Shown here piece after piece: positions 1-7,808 of a stretch of 64,000 bases of DNA. The stretch covers positions 62,001 through 126,000 of the forward strand of contig QAZA01000001.1 of NCBI GenBank assembly GCA_003054695.1, written 5' to 3'. Numbering within the stretch: position 1 is the first letter of the stretch; the number at the start of each line of letters is the position of its first letter. A model generated the notes under the pieces. The model saw nothing but the letters and a program-made list of their open reading frames with translations, did not search any database and was not told the DNA's origin. Source of the DNA: Verrucomicrobia bacterium LW23 (GTDB lineage Bacteria > Verrucomicrobiota > Verrucomicrobiia > Methylacidiphilales > UBA1321). The position numbers were made by a program, and so were the translations under genes.

Positions 1-89
1 TCCGTCTGCTGGAGCAGATCGGCGTAGGCGATTGCTGAGCAGATCGCGTCCGTGTCCGGGTTTTTGTGGCCGATGACGTAGGTGGGCAT
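1..89 (-). CDS. ppaC: Manganese-dependent inorganic pyrophosphatase, N-terminal fragment
   Basis: Partial gene entering from the left edge; its start codon is the complement of 87-89 and 29 codons are visible. The first residues translate as MPTYVIGHKNPDTDAICSAI, followed by AYADLLQQ. GHKNPDTDAICSAIAYA is the N-terminal metal-binding motif of DHH-family (family II) inorganic pyrophosphatases, which hydrolyse cytosolic pyrophosphate to two phosphates and so pull biosynthetic reactions forward. The His and two Asp residues of the motif bind manganese. No Shine-Dalgarno sequence precedes the ATG. Whether the protein carries the regulatory CBS domains found in some members cannot be seen. The family call is firm because this motif is highly specific. 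Confidence 0.85.
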   Translation of the reverse strand, partial: MPTYVIGHKNPDTDAICSAIAYADLLQQT

Positions 90-272
90 ATCGAAAGCGA
101 AAGCGAAGGAGGTATGAAAGGTATAAACCGGTAATAAAGTTATGCCAACCGGTTGTAATAGTGCAAGGGGAAATGTTGCGCCGTTGCTGGATAGGCGGCG
201 AGTGAAGTAGTGTAGCGCAAAATCGCTTTTATGGGTAACACAATTTCATCTCGTCCGGAAGATGGAAATCCG

Positions 273-641
273 ATGAGGATTTGGGACGTGCCGACGCTGT
301 GGCGGATGGCGGAAGATCTTCCCACAGAAGTGGTTGCGCTTGCGGATCTGGCCGATATCGACCGCGTGGCCTGGTACGGCGGCGACAAGCACCACGGGAG
401 ATTGACTGTGCGACAATTTGCGCAGCACATGCGCCGCGTGGCGGAAGCGGATATGTCCCGGCCGATCCTCCTGGCCCCGGATGGCTGGGTGCTGGACGGC
501 TACCACCGCCTGGCCCGCGCGCTGGCGGAGGGCCGCGCATCGCTGCCCGCCAAACGCCTGCACACGCTGCCGGAGCCGCTACGCAGCGTGGCGATGGAGG
601 AGTATATCTGGCGGACTTATTTTGGCGGAGACACGCGATAG
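273..641 (+). CDS. ParB-like domain small protein, hypothetical
   Basis: A 122-residue protein beginning MRIWDVPTLWRMAEDLP. The core, ILLAPDGWVLDGYHRLARAL at about residues 71-90, matches the ParB/sulfiredoxin-like fold, in which a loop of the form DGxHR follows a beta-strand. It is too short for a chromosome-partition ParB, which also needs a helix-turn-helix and a dimer domain. It is better regarded as a stand-alone ParB-like domain of unknown substrate. I prefer the start at 273 over the upstream in-frame ATG at 231 because a GGAA stretch precedes 273 and the conserved part begins there. The divergent neighbour is the pyrophosphatase and nothing else suggests a role. Confidence 0.6.
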   Translation: MRIWDVPTLWRMAEDLPTEVVALADLADIDRVAWYGGDKHHGRLTVRQFAQHMRRVAEADMSRPILLAPDGWVLDGYHRLARALAEGRASLPAKRLHTLPEPLRSVAMEEYIWRTYFGGDTR

Positions 642-686
642 AAGTGACTAAATCGCGAATGTGGCGCTTTGCGTAAAGCTGAGTGC

Positions 687-1067
687 TCAGGGCTTAGAGG
701 CTTCAACTTCGTGGAGCGTTTCACCCGGCCAGACGCCATTGACCCACCGGAATGCGCAGCTGTTGCCCATCAGGCCGACGAAGAAGCATAACGTATACTC
801 GCCGAGCGCGATGTCTTTATGGGAAAGAGCAATGCCCACCCGGTAAACGACGATTCCAACAATTACGGGAACCAAAATAAAGTATGGAACCGGCCGCCTG
901 CCGGTGAATCGGGCGTACGCAATCGGGAGGCTTGCGGTTGACGCAAATACGAAGGTGGCAAGCAGTAGCGTTATCCAGCTGAAACTCTGTAGCGGCTTCT
1001 CTCCCATTAGGGCGAGCAGCAGAAACATGGCTGCCAGGGAGATAATGAAGCGGAGCAGGTATTTCAT
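687..1067 (-). CDS. Hypothetical small integral membrane protein
   Basis: A 126-residue protein starting MKYLLRFIISLAAMFLLLAL. Four hydrophobic stretches are visible: about residues 5-20, 30-50, 58-80 and 92-110. They are separated by short basic loops such as ARFTGRR. I do not recognise a family. The longer reading from 1139 adds 24 polar residues (MTREMKERGTARRANH...) that look unlike a membrane-protein N-terminus, so the internal Met at 1067 is the likelier start. It ends convergently with the ParB-like gene and lies downstream of the AraC gene on the same strand. Confidence 0.5.
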   Translation of the reverse strand: MKYLLRFIISLAAMFLLLALMGEKPLQSFSWITLLLATFVFASTASLPIAYARFTGRRPVPYFILVPVIVGIVVYRVGIALSHKDIALGEYTLCFFVGLMGNSCAFRWVNGVWPGETLHEVEASKP

Positions 1068-1149
1068 GAAAGGCTTACGGGTATAGAAGGCATGGTTTGC
1101 TCTTCGCGCCGTTCCCCTTTCCTTCATCTCCCTCGTCAAGGCCTAACGC

Positions 1150-2154
1150 CTACCCTGAAATTCCCATCGCGGCGCGATCGAGGAAGGCGGCGGGGGAGGA
1201 GCCGGTGCGCTCGCGGCGCTCCTTGTAGCGGGCGATGAGGGCTTTGGCGCTGGGGAAGAGGACGGGACAGCAGCCGAGCTCCTGGCAGAAGGCTTTGGAG
1301 AAGTGGCTGAGGCTGGAGTAGCCGACTTCGAGCGCGGCTTCGGTGACGTTGTGCTTGCCGCTCAGCAGCAGCTCCGCGGCGCGATCCATGCGCACGCGGC
1401 GCAGGTATTGCGGGATGGTCATGCCCATCTCGCGGGAGAAGGTGCGGCTGAGGTAGAAGGGGGAGCAGCCGACGCGCGCGCCGAGCTGTTCGATGTCCGG
1501 CGGCTCCGAGAGGTTGGCGTTGAGAATGGCCAGGGCGCGCTCCACGCGCTCGCGGGCCACGCGCTTTTGGCGCTGGCAGAAAAGTTCCTCGCCCTTGGGC
1601 TGGAAGACGATCTGCGCCAGCAGCTCCAGGGCCTTGCTCTGGTACCAGATGGGGAAGGCCATTGGCGAGACGGGCGGGTTGCTGAGGCTGGCGGCCAGGT
1701 TTTGCTGGGCCATGCTCATCGGGCCCACGGGGCCGGCAAAGTGAGAGGAGCCGCGGCGCCCCATCCAGGCGCGCACGCTGGGGCGCAGGGCTTCGGCCAT
1801 GGGCTCCAGGTGGGTGGCCACGTAGCCGCGGGAGAGCTCGACGGTGATGAAGGAGTGGCGGCCGGCCTCGCGGGTGGCGCTCAGCGCCTCATTGCCGCTG
1901 CAGTAGAAGCCTAGTGTGTTGGAGTTGAAGACGGACTCGGCGGCGCGATCGCGCACCACGCCGGTGCCGCTGGTGTTCAGGCACACTTCCATGGAGTCGG
2001 CGCGGAAGGTGCTGGCCCAGTCCACGTTTTCCTTGCTCACAAAGTCGTGGATCTCGACGCTCCAGCCGGCGTCGGCGTAATTTCCGCACAGCCGGCGCCA
2101 GCCTCCTTCGTAGGGGCGGAATGCGGCGTGGGAGGAATCAACGAGCGACTTCAT
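1150..2154 (-). CDS. AraC/XylS-family transcriptional regulator
   Basis: A 334-residue regulator. The C-terminal hundred residues carry the double helix-turn-helix of the AraC family: IEQLGARVGCSPFYLSRTFS, then VTEAALEVGYSSLSHFSKAF. The N-terminal 200 residues form a ligand-sensing domain without an obvious cupin motif. They resemble the PchR-like group that responds to siderophores or other iron compounds, where such regulators normally sit beside a TonB-dependent receptor. None is visible here, so the target is unknown. Two 17-bp palindromes with the TTGAGA-N5-TCTCAA form lie 140-210 bp upstream of the start, which suggests iron-responsive or auto-regulated expression. The DNA-binding domain is certain; the iron link is inference. 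Confidence 0.85.
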   Translation of the reverse strand: MKSLVDSSHAAFRPYEGGWRRLCGNYADAGWSVEIHDFVSKENVDWASTFRADSMEVCLNTSGTGVVRDRAAESVFNSNTLGFYCSGNEALSATREAGRHSFITVELSRGYVATHLEPMAEALRPSVRAWMGRRGSSHFAGPVGPMSMAQQNLAASLSNPPVSPMAFPIWYQSKALELLAQIVFQPKGEELFCQRQKRVARERVERALAILNANLSEPPDIEQLGARVGCSPFYLSRTFSREMGMTIPQYLRRVRMDRAAELLLSGKHNVTEAALEVGYSSLSHFSKAFCQELGCCPVLFPSAKALIARYKERRERTGSSPAAFLDRAAMGISG

Positions 2155-2296
2155 GGGCGGGCGGTACGTCGGGGGCCCGCCGTGGCGGGTGGCCGGGGGC
2201 GGGCGCGTGCGTGAGGCTAAGGGTTAGGGAGGGGGGAAAGTGGTAAGGGCAGGGGAGGGGGAACCAGCAGTGCGAAGGGGCCTCTGCCGATTGATA

Positions 2297-2313
2297 TTGA
2301 GACTTATTCTCAA
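2297..2313. promoter_or_regulatory. Palindromic operator 1 upstream of the AraC gene (iron-box-like)
   Basis: Perfect inverted repeat TTGAGA-CTTAT-TCTCAA. It has the spacing and TGAGA/TCTCA half-sites seen in Fur- or PchR-type operators. It sits 143 bp upstream of the AraC start codon on the minus strand. A near-identical second copy is centred 48 bp further out. Confidence 0.5.
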
Positions 2314-2344
2314 CACTTCCGGGATTCGGTCTCAGAAGCTGCCC

Positions 2345-2361
2345 TTGAGAATAGATCTCAG
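2345..2361. promoter_or_regulatory. Palindromic operator 2 upstream of the AraC gene
   Basis: TTGAGA-ATAGA-TCTCAG, the same half-sites and the same 5-bp spacer as the copy at 2297-2313, with one mismatch in the outer base. The duplication with fixed geometry supports a real protein-binding site. The remainder of the 383-bp gap 2155-2537 shows no gene. Confidence 0.5.
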
Positions 2362-2537
2362 CTAGTTCGTGTCAATGTGAAATTACCGTGACAATCGCTT
2401 TTGTTTACCAATACAAACGGTCCTTGGGAGTTTTGCGTTGCATCGCAGGGACTTCCGTTGCGTCGTTATGCAAATGTATTCACACGCCGTCGCCCCTCGC
2501 GTTTGCCCGCGCTTCTCACACGTAACCCGTTGCTCCG

Positions 2538-2744
2538 CTAATTCTTCTGCATGGTGACAAGAATCGCGACACCCACCGCAAACGCGACGCTTGCCGTGAT
2601 GTATTTCCAGTCGTGTGCAAAGGCCAGCGTGTGCACGGCCCACGTCCCCAGCTTCTCCGCCCACATCTGGGATTTGAGATTGGCGAATGCGATAAACCCC
2701 GCTATCGCGAGAAAAATCAGGCCGGCCATTAACTGGAAGTTCAT
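2538..2744 (-). CDS. Small two-span membrane protein, hypothetical
   Basis: A 68-residue protein with two hydrophobic segments, about residues 4-21 (LMAGLIFLAIAGFIAFANL) and 47-64 (YITASVAFAVGVAILVTM). They are joined by a Trp- and Lys-containing loop, and the protein ends QKN. The pattern and charge distribution look like a genuine small membrane protein rather than a chance frame. No family is recognised and no clear ribosome-binding site precedes the ATG. It lies alone between the AraC promoter region and the divergent DUF2752 gene; the 261 bp from 2745 to 3005 hold no convincing signals. Confidence 0.5.
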   Translation of the reverse strand: MNFQLMAGLIFLAIAGFIAFANLKSQMWAEKLGTWAVHTLAFAHDWKYITASVAFAVGVAILVTMQKN

Positions 2745-3005
2745 GATAGAGAATGAGTTGAATGAAAGGGTGTAGCGAATGTGCCGTACACGTATTGAAT
2801 GAGACCGGAGCGCGGATTGGTAGGACTGCGGCGAATGTACTTAATGTTCTGAACAAAGACAATCGCGGACAACCAGGACAAACAAGCAATTTTCGCGCCC
2901 ACTCCCGCCTCCTCTCCACAGGCAGGCGCCGTCCGCATGTTGGCGGCGTGCCGTGCGAAATAGATTCGCCTCTCCCTCGCATGTCTGCAACAATGCCCCA
3001 GCTGC

Positions 3006-3671
3006 ATGATTACCCCGCCGCCAGTCCCACGCCCCGCCGCCTCCGGCCCGCCCCCGCTGCCCATGCAGGCGGCAGCGCCGCACCACGGCGTCAGCCCCGC
3101 CGAGCGCGCGGCCGATGAAGCGCGCACCGTGGGCTACGCCATGGCGATGACCGGCGGCTTTTTCCTGCTGGTGGCCGCGTTTGTCGATTTTTCCTCCGCG
3201 GGCCTGCCCTCTATCTGCACCTTTTACCTGGCCACGGGGCTGCCCTGCGGCGGCTGCGGCCTCTCGCGCTCCTGCAGCGCGCTGGTGCGCGGGCGGCTGG
3301 TGGAGGCCTGGGAGTATAACCCGTTCGGCTACTTTTTTATGGCGTGCTTTATCGTGGCGCTGGTGGGCGGCGTGCTTACGGCGCGCCGGCCGGAGCTGAA
3401 AAGCTTTGTGCTGCCCAGCGGCCGTTTTGTGCTGCGCATGGCGGTGATTGTCAGCCTGACGCTGGTGGGCTATGGCATGTGGCGCATTTACGACCTGGTG
3501 GGGTGGGCGGGCATGAGCGAGCGCATGCGCGGCAGATTTTCCCTTACCGGCGCGGCCTCCTCACTCCCGCCCGTGGTGCTGCGCCATGGGGATAAGTCCA
3601 TCCGCCCGCCCGGACCCGGGGCGCAGCCTCCCGCGGCCGGCAAAGCTTCGCCGCAGCCTCCCCAAAAATAG
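3006..3671 (+). CDS. DUF2752-family membrane protein
   Basis: A 221-residue protein. The signature is [20 protein letters not shown] at about residues 72-91, the Cys-rich motif of the DUF2752 family, here followed by the usual [17 protein letters not shown]. Hydrophobic spans flank it at about residues 43-64, 108-127 and 140-160. The N-terminus is Pro/Ala-rich and the C-terminal 50 residues are Pro/Gly-rich and probably disordered. The family is widespread in bacteria as a small inner-membrane protein without a settled function. The exact start is uncertain, since several in-frame Met codons lie in the first 48 residues. It is followed, after a 200-bp gap, by the EF-P gene on the same strand. 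Confidence 0.75.
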   Translation: MITPPPVPRPAASGPPPLPMQAAAPHHGVSPAERAADEARTVGYAMAMTGGFFLLVAAFVDFSSAGLPSICTFYLATGLPCGGCGLSRSCSALVRGRLVEAWEYNPFGYFFMACFIVALVGGVLTARRPELKSFVLPSGRFVLRMAVIVSLTLVGYGMWRIYDLVGWAGMSERMRGRFSLTGAASSLPPVVLRHGDKSIRPPGPGAQPPAAGKASPQPPQK

Positions 3672-3873
3672 CTTGACACACAGGGCGGCGGCGCGGAGAC
3701 TGGTCAGCTCGCAATCGCCTGCGCGCCCGGCTTTCGAATGCCGTTCCGCGCTGCCCCATCTCGCTGAGGGACCGGGCAGCTTCGCACGAATGGAAGTCGT
3801 ACCGCCCGTCATCCGCTGCCAGCCTGCCAGGCCGATCGATCGCCCCAGCTCAGCCCCACGAACAGCCATTTTT

Positions 3874-4431
3874 ATGCCGAACGCAAACGAAGTAGGAAAA
3901 GGACAGGCCATCAAGTTCAACACCGACATCTGCATGGTGTTGGAGTCCCAGCACCGCACACCCGGCAACCTGCGCGCCTTTGTGCAAATGACCCTGCGCA
4001 GCCTGCGCACCGGCAAATCCTTTGTGCAGCGCTTCAACTCCAACGACGCCCTGCAGCTCGTCCCCATCAGCCGCAAAAAGTACGAGTTTAGCTACAAGGA
4101 CGGCACCGGCTACAATTTCATCGACCCGCTCACCTACGACACCCTGACGCTCCAGGAAGAATTTGTCGGCAAGGTGAAGGATTATCTCACCGAAAATCAG
4201 GCCGTCGATATCGTGTTTACCGACGAAAAGCCGGCGGAAATCGAGCTGCCCTCCGTCGTCACGCTGAAGGTTGTCGAGAGCGCTGATGGCGTCAAGGGCG
4301 ACTCCGCCAACAACGTGCAGAAGCCCGCCGTCCTCGAGACCGGCCTGAGCATCCAGGTCCCCCTCTTCATCAAGGAAGGCGAACTCGTCCGCATCGGCAC
4401 CGCCGACGGCAAGTACCTCGGCCGCGCTTAA
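3874..4431 (+). CDS. efp: Translation elongation factor P, Asn at the tip position
   Basis: A 185-residue protein with the three-domain EF-P layout and the usual C-terminal signature ([16 protein letters not shown]). EF-P binds between the ribosomal P and E sites and rescues ribosomes stalled on consecutive prolines. The reading frame runs upstream to 3586, but [16 protein letters not shown] at 3874 is the conserved N-terminus. The loop that reaches the peptidyl-transferase centre reads [10 protein letters not shown]. Aligned with the E. coli loop KPGKGQAF, the lysine that is beta-lysylated is replaced by Asn32. This means the protein is neither a standard Lys (EpmA) nor an Arg (EarP-rhamnosylated) type. 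A clear terminator follows the stop codon. Confidence 0.93.
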   Translation: MPNANEVGKGQAIKFNTDICMVLESQHRTPGNLRAFVQMTLRSLRTGKSFVQRFNSNDALQLVPISRKKYEFSYKDGTGYNFIDPLTYDTLTLQEEFVGKVKDYLTENQAVDIVFTDEKPAEIELPSVVTLKVVESADGVKGDSANNVQKPAVLETGLSIQVPLFIKEGELVRIGTADGKYLGRA

Positions 4432-4463
4432 TTGCGGGGAGAGGAGTGTTGAGTCTTTACAAG

Positions 4464-4505
4464 CAGCCGGATGTCCCAGAAGGGGCATTCGGCTGTTTTG
4501 TTTTA
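4464..4505 (+). terminator. Rho-independent terminator of efp
   Basis: A 10-bp stem, CAGCCGGATG (4464-4473) pairing with CATTCGGCTG (4486-4495), closes a 12-nt loop and is followed by a T-rich run (TTTTGTTTTAT). It begins 33 bp after the efp stop codon. Confidence 0.85.
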
Positions 4506-4551
4506 TGGCTGGCGAGAAGTTTTCTCAAGTAAAGTAGCAAAACTCTCTCTG

Positions 4552-4694
4552 TTCCCCCCTTCGCGCCCTTTGCGTCCTTCGCGCCCTTTGCGCGAAATAG
4601 CCCAGCGCGTGGCAGCACTTTAAGGTGCGGCACTACGAATGGCATATTTTCGCGCAAAGGGCGCGAAGGACGCAAAGGGCGCGAAGGGGGGGAA
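4552..4694. repeat. Long hairpin repeat of the AKGAKDAKGAKG type
   Basis: Left arm 4552-4599 (48 nt) is the reverse complement of right arm 4645-4694 (50 nt) except for one extra C and one extra A. They enclose a 45-nt loop. Each arm is built from alternating GGGCGCGAAGG and GACGCAAA units, so a frame through it reads AKGAKDAKGAKGG. The element fills the gap between the efp terminator and the 3' end of the pseudouridine synthase gene. Peptides of this form recur in spurious annotations from several phyla, which fits an interspersed repeat and not a gene. Confidence 0.8.
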
Positions 4695-4743
4695 TCGAGA
4701 GCGAGAGAGGTTTGAAAACGAGATAGCCTTTTGGGGTTTTCCG

Positions 4744-5850
4744 TTAGCGTTTGCCTTTTCCCCTGCGCTTGGCCTGAGCAGTCTCGTCCCCTCGCGCCAC
4801 GCGCTTGCGGGGCGGGCGTTCGGGTGGTGGGGAGGCGGGGGAGGGGGCGTTGACTTCAACTGCGGTATTTTGCCCTTTGCTTTGGGATGTCTTATCCGTC
4901 TCAGCGGCGGGCTTCGCTTTTTCCCCCGGCAGCGCGCCGCCCAGCATCCCCTTCAGCTCCGGCGGCAGGGGGGTGCTGAACTCCATGCGCTCCTCCGTGA
5001 CGGGGTGGCGGAAGCGGAGGGTGCAGGAGTGCAGGGCCAGGCGGCGCGCTTTATCGGCGGCGTGGCCGTATTTGGGGTCGCCCAGGATGGACCAGCCCGC
5101 CTCGGAGAGGTGCACGCGGATCTGGTGGCGGCGGCCGGTGCGCAGCGTAAGCTCAAGCAGCGCGCGTATGCCTTTGCGGTGCAGTACCTTATAGTGCGTG
5201 AGGGCGTGGCGGGTGCGCGGGCTGGGCTTGGCGGTTTTAACACGGTACGGGTTGGATTCATCCAGGTAGCTCTCAAAGGTGCCCGTATCCTCAGCCGGCG
5301 GCTGCGGCGCTGGCGGCGGAGCGGCTTCCACCACCGCAAAGTATTGCTTATCAACGCGTTCCCAATCGTCCTGAAGCGTCCGCTTGGCTTTTTCCGTCTT
5401 CGCAAACACCATCAGGCCGGAGGTCTCGCGATCGAGCCGGTGCACAATCCACACCCGTTCGCGCTCGCGCGCGGTGCGGCCCGCCTTTTCGCGCAGGTAC
5501 TCGTTCAGCAGCCAGTAGACGGTTTTCTCGCGCTCCTCCTCGTTGGCGATACTGAGCAGGCCCGACGGCTTCTCAATCACAAGTATCGCGTCGTCCTCGT
5601 GCCGAATGGTGATTTTGCCGCCGCGCGCGCCCTGTAACACGCTCTGCGGCGCGGCGTTACGATCGGTCCGCACCTCCACCACGTCGCCCGGCTTAAGCGG
5701 GTGATTGTACTGCGTTACGGCTTTGCCATTCACGGCCACGGCACTGTTTTTAAGCCACACACGCACCTGCTTCTTCTTCACGTCGGCCCATTCGGCAAAC
5801 ATAAGATCCAGAAGCTCAGCGGGTTGCGTAACAGTAATGGGGGCGGGCAT
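4744..5850 (-). CDS. RluA-family 23S rRNA/tRNA pseudouridine synthase
   Basis: A 368-residue enzyme that isomerises specific uridines in structured RNA to pseudouridine. An N-terminal S4-like RNA-binding region (about 1-70; RVWLKNSAVAVNGKAV) precedes the catalytic domain. That domain contains HRLDRETSGLMVFAKT with the catalytic Asp140, and later RTGRRHQIRVHL and GDPKYG, all standard RluA-family motifs. An insertion rich in Pro (APPPAPQPPAE) lies mid-domain. The last 75 residues are a basic Pro/Lys/Arg tail that is probably disordered and may aid RNA binding. Which uridine it modifies (RluC, RluD or TruC type) cannot be told. Its start is 30 bp from the divergent DUF72 gene. Confidence 0.9.
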   Translation of the reverse strand: MPAPITVTQPAELLDLMFAEWADVKKKQVRVWLKNSAVAVNGKAVTQYNHPLKPGDVVEVRTDRNAAPQSVLQGARGGKITIRHEDDAILVIEKPSGLLSIANEEEREKTVYWLLNEYLREKAGRTARERERVWIVHRLDRETSGLMVFAKTEKAKRTLQDDWERVDKQYFAVVEAAPPPAPQPPAEDTGTFESYLDESNPYRVKTAKPSPRTRHALTHYKVLHRKGIRALLELTLRTGRRHQIRVHLSEAGWSILGDPKYGHAADKARRLALHSCTLRFRHPVTEERMEFSTPLPPELKGMLGGALPGEKAKPAAETDKTSQSKGQNTAVEVNAPSPASPPPERPPRKRVARGDETAQAKRRGKGKR

Positions 5851-5880
5851 AGAGGCGGGGCAAAGGGAGGAAGTCGCATC

Positions 5881-6942
5881 ATGCTAACGCCTAAGGCGCG
5901 CGTTGACCAGCCGCGCGTTTTGGCGGAGAATCGGGAACGCATGGATCTCTTCAGCCACATCGATAACCCATTCCCGCTAAGCAAGATGCGTGCACGGCTG
6001 GAGGAGCTTGCGGCGCGTGGCGTGTACGTGGGCACCAGCAGCTGGAAGTACGAGGGCTGGCTGGGCACGCTGTACGACGAGCATCGCTACACCACGCGCA
6101 AGCGCTTCTCGCAGAAGAGGTTTGAGGATGAGTGCCTGGGCGAGTATGCCGAAACCTTCCGCACGGTGTGCGTGGACGCCGGCTACTACGCCTTCCCCAC
6201 GCACGACGGCCTCGCCAAACTGGCCGCGGCGGTTCCGCAGGGCTTTCGCTTTGCCTTTAAGGTGACGGACGACGTGACCATTCGACATTTTCCCTCGCTG
6301 CCCCGCTTTGGCATGCGCGCGGGCATGGTGAATGCGCATTATCTTGATGCCGAGCTGTTTACGGAGCGCTTTCTGGGCCCGTGCGAGGCGTTTCGCGACA
6401 AAATCGGCCCGCTGATGTTTGAGTTCAGCGCCATGCCGGAGGACTACGCCCGCGGCGGCGCGTTTGTCGAGGAGTTCGACGCGTTTCTCGGCAAGCTGCC
6501 GCGCGGCTGGATGTACGGCGCGGAGATCCGCAACGCGTCGCTGCTTCGCCCCGACTATTTCGCCATGCTGGCCCGGCACAACGTGGCGCACGTGTTCAAC
6601 TCCTGGACACGCATGCCCCCCGTTGTGGAACAACTGACAATGCCCGGCGCGTGCGACACGGCGGACTTTACCGCCGCGCGTTTCCTCCTGCGCCCTGGCC
6701 GCACCTACGCCCAGGCCGTCGAGAAGTTTTCCCCCTACCGGGATACGGGCGAGGTGTACGAGCAGGGCCGCCAGGGCATCCGCGAGATCATCGACCTGGG
6801 CCAGACGCTCGGTCAGGCCGCCGGCGCGGCTCCCAGCGGCCCCGCCGACAAGCGCAAGCCGCGTTTCTTGTTCATTAACAACAGGTTAGAGGGCAGCGCT
6901 TTGAAAACGGTGCTGGCGACGATTCTGGATCAGCCGTTCTAA
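5881..6942 (+). CDS. DUF72 (YecE-like) TIM-barrel protein
   Basis: A 353-residue member of the DUF72/YecE family, recognisable from YVGTSSWKYEGWLGTLYDE near the N-terminus, the FRFAFKVTDDVT strand-loop, the GAEIRNASLL segment and the terminal FINNRLEGSALKT. The family forms a TIM-like barrel whose biochemical role is still unclear. The frame is open from 5701, but the ATG at 5881 is preceded by GGGAGGA about 8 bp upstream, one of the few good Shine-Dalgarno sites in the window, and this decides the start. It is divergent from the pseudouridine synthase gene. Confidence 0.85.
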   Translation: MLTPKARVDQPRVLAENRERMDLFSHIDNPFPLSKMRARLEELAARGVYVGTSSWKYEGWLGTLYDEHRYTTRKRFSQKRFEDECLGEYAETFRTVCVDAGYYAFPTHDGLAKLAAAVPQGFRFAFKVTDDVTIRHFPSLPRFGMRAGMVNAHYLDAELFTERFLGPCEAFRDKIGPLMFEFSAMPEDYARGGAFVEEFDAFLGKLPRGWMYGAEIRNASLLRPDYFAMLARHNVAHVFNSWTRMPPVVEQLTMPGACDTADFTAARFLLRPGRTYAQAVEKFSPYRDTGEVYEQGRQGIREIIDLGQTLGQAAGAAPSGPADKRKPRFLFINNRLEGSALKTVLATILDQPF

Positions 6943-6965
6943 CCGCCGGCACGCCGCCAGATGGG

Positions 6966-7457
6966 TCAGGGGCGTACAAAAAAGGTATCGGCGGGGTAGG
7001 GGGATGGGGATGCGGCGGCGGGTTCGCCTGCTGCTTCCGGTGAGTCCTCAAAACTGGGGAAGTCGTTGGTCTCAAAGCGTTGGTGCCAGTTCTCCGCGCT
7101 GTTTACGAGATCCTCCAGCACGCCCGCCAGGGTAATGCCGTCGAGCTTGTCGATCGGCAGCAGGCTTTGCAGGTAAATTTCGCCGTCGTCGCTTTCCATG
7201 GCCAGGGAGATGCAGCCGCCCGTTCCTCGGCCAAACAGGCTGGCGTCCAGCAGCATGCGCAGGAAGGAGGCGCCGGCTTTGTCGGGCACTTTGCCGGCCA
7301 GGCTGTACAGGATGAGCGTTTTGCCATCCTGCGCCAGCTCGATGGTGACGCTGAGTTTCTGGTCGAACACGAGGCGGCAAACGCCGCGCTCGTTGAGACG
7401 CAGGTTGCTGAGTCCCATGTGGTTACCGAGTTCCGCAAGAAGCTGGGAGAGGTTCAT
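6966..7457 (-). CDS. CesT/Tir-type type III secretion chaperone-like protein
   Basis: A 163-residue acidic protein beginning MNLSQLLAELGNHMGLSNL. The layout is that of class I type III secretion chaperones: an amphipathic first helix, then strands (CRLVFDQKLSVTIEL, KTLILYSLAG), then a second helix (ASFLRMLLDASLFG), a long strand (GGCISLAMESDDGEIYLQ) and a C-terminal helix (GVLEDLVNSAENW). Such chaperones dimerise and keep effectors unfolded for export. No other secretion gene lies in the window, so it is an orphan here. The last 35 residues are Pro/Ala/Ser-rich. The longer frame from 7526 adds 23 residues that do not resemble the family. It is divergent from the Nudix gene. Confidence 0.65.
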   Translation of the reverse strand: MNLSQLLAELGNHMGLSNLRLNERGVCRLVFDQKLSVTIELAQDGKTLILYSLAGKVPDKAGASFLRMLLDASLFGRGTGGCISLAMESDDGEIYLQSLLPIDKLDGITLAGVLEDLVNSAENWHQRFETNDFPSFEDSPEAAGEPAAASPSPYPADTFFVRP

Positions 7458-7808
7458 AAAAGGGAGGGGGAGGATCTGGGTTGCCGGGCAGGGCGTGTTG
7501 TCGGAAATCTTGCGAAAGAATCTCAATAAGGTATCTTCACTAGGCGCGTAGTCGTGACTATTTTTGTGCTGGAACGAATATGGGCTTGCCTGATTGTGAC
7601 GAAGTGGGCAAATGAAAGCACTTTTTTATTCATTCTCAAAAAAACAGGCCGATAAGCATTGGCTTCTTTAGCTGCGCGATTGCTGTGCCGATATTTTTAG
7701 TGCGCCTAAGCATCTCTGATTCAGAGCCCCTTTTGCCGTGATGGCATAGAAGGTGCTGAACCTGTCACTTTAACCTGTCGTATTCACCATCACTCCTATT
7801 CAAGCACA
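7458..7808. other. Intergenic gap between chaperone-like and Nudix genes
   Basis: 351 bp without a supported gene. The middle part is AT-richer than its neighbours (several T and A runs around 7615-7660), as expected for divergent promoters, but I cannot assign -35/-10 pairs with confidence. Confidence 0.4.

Noticed and set aside
2383-2982. 199-codon minus-strand frame
   Set aside because: It overlaps a more plausible small membrane protein gene, and its composition (Arg/Cys/His-rich, no hydrophobic pattern) is that of non-coding DNA.
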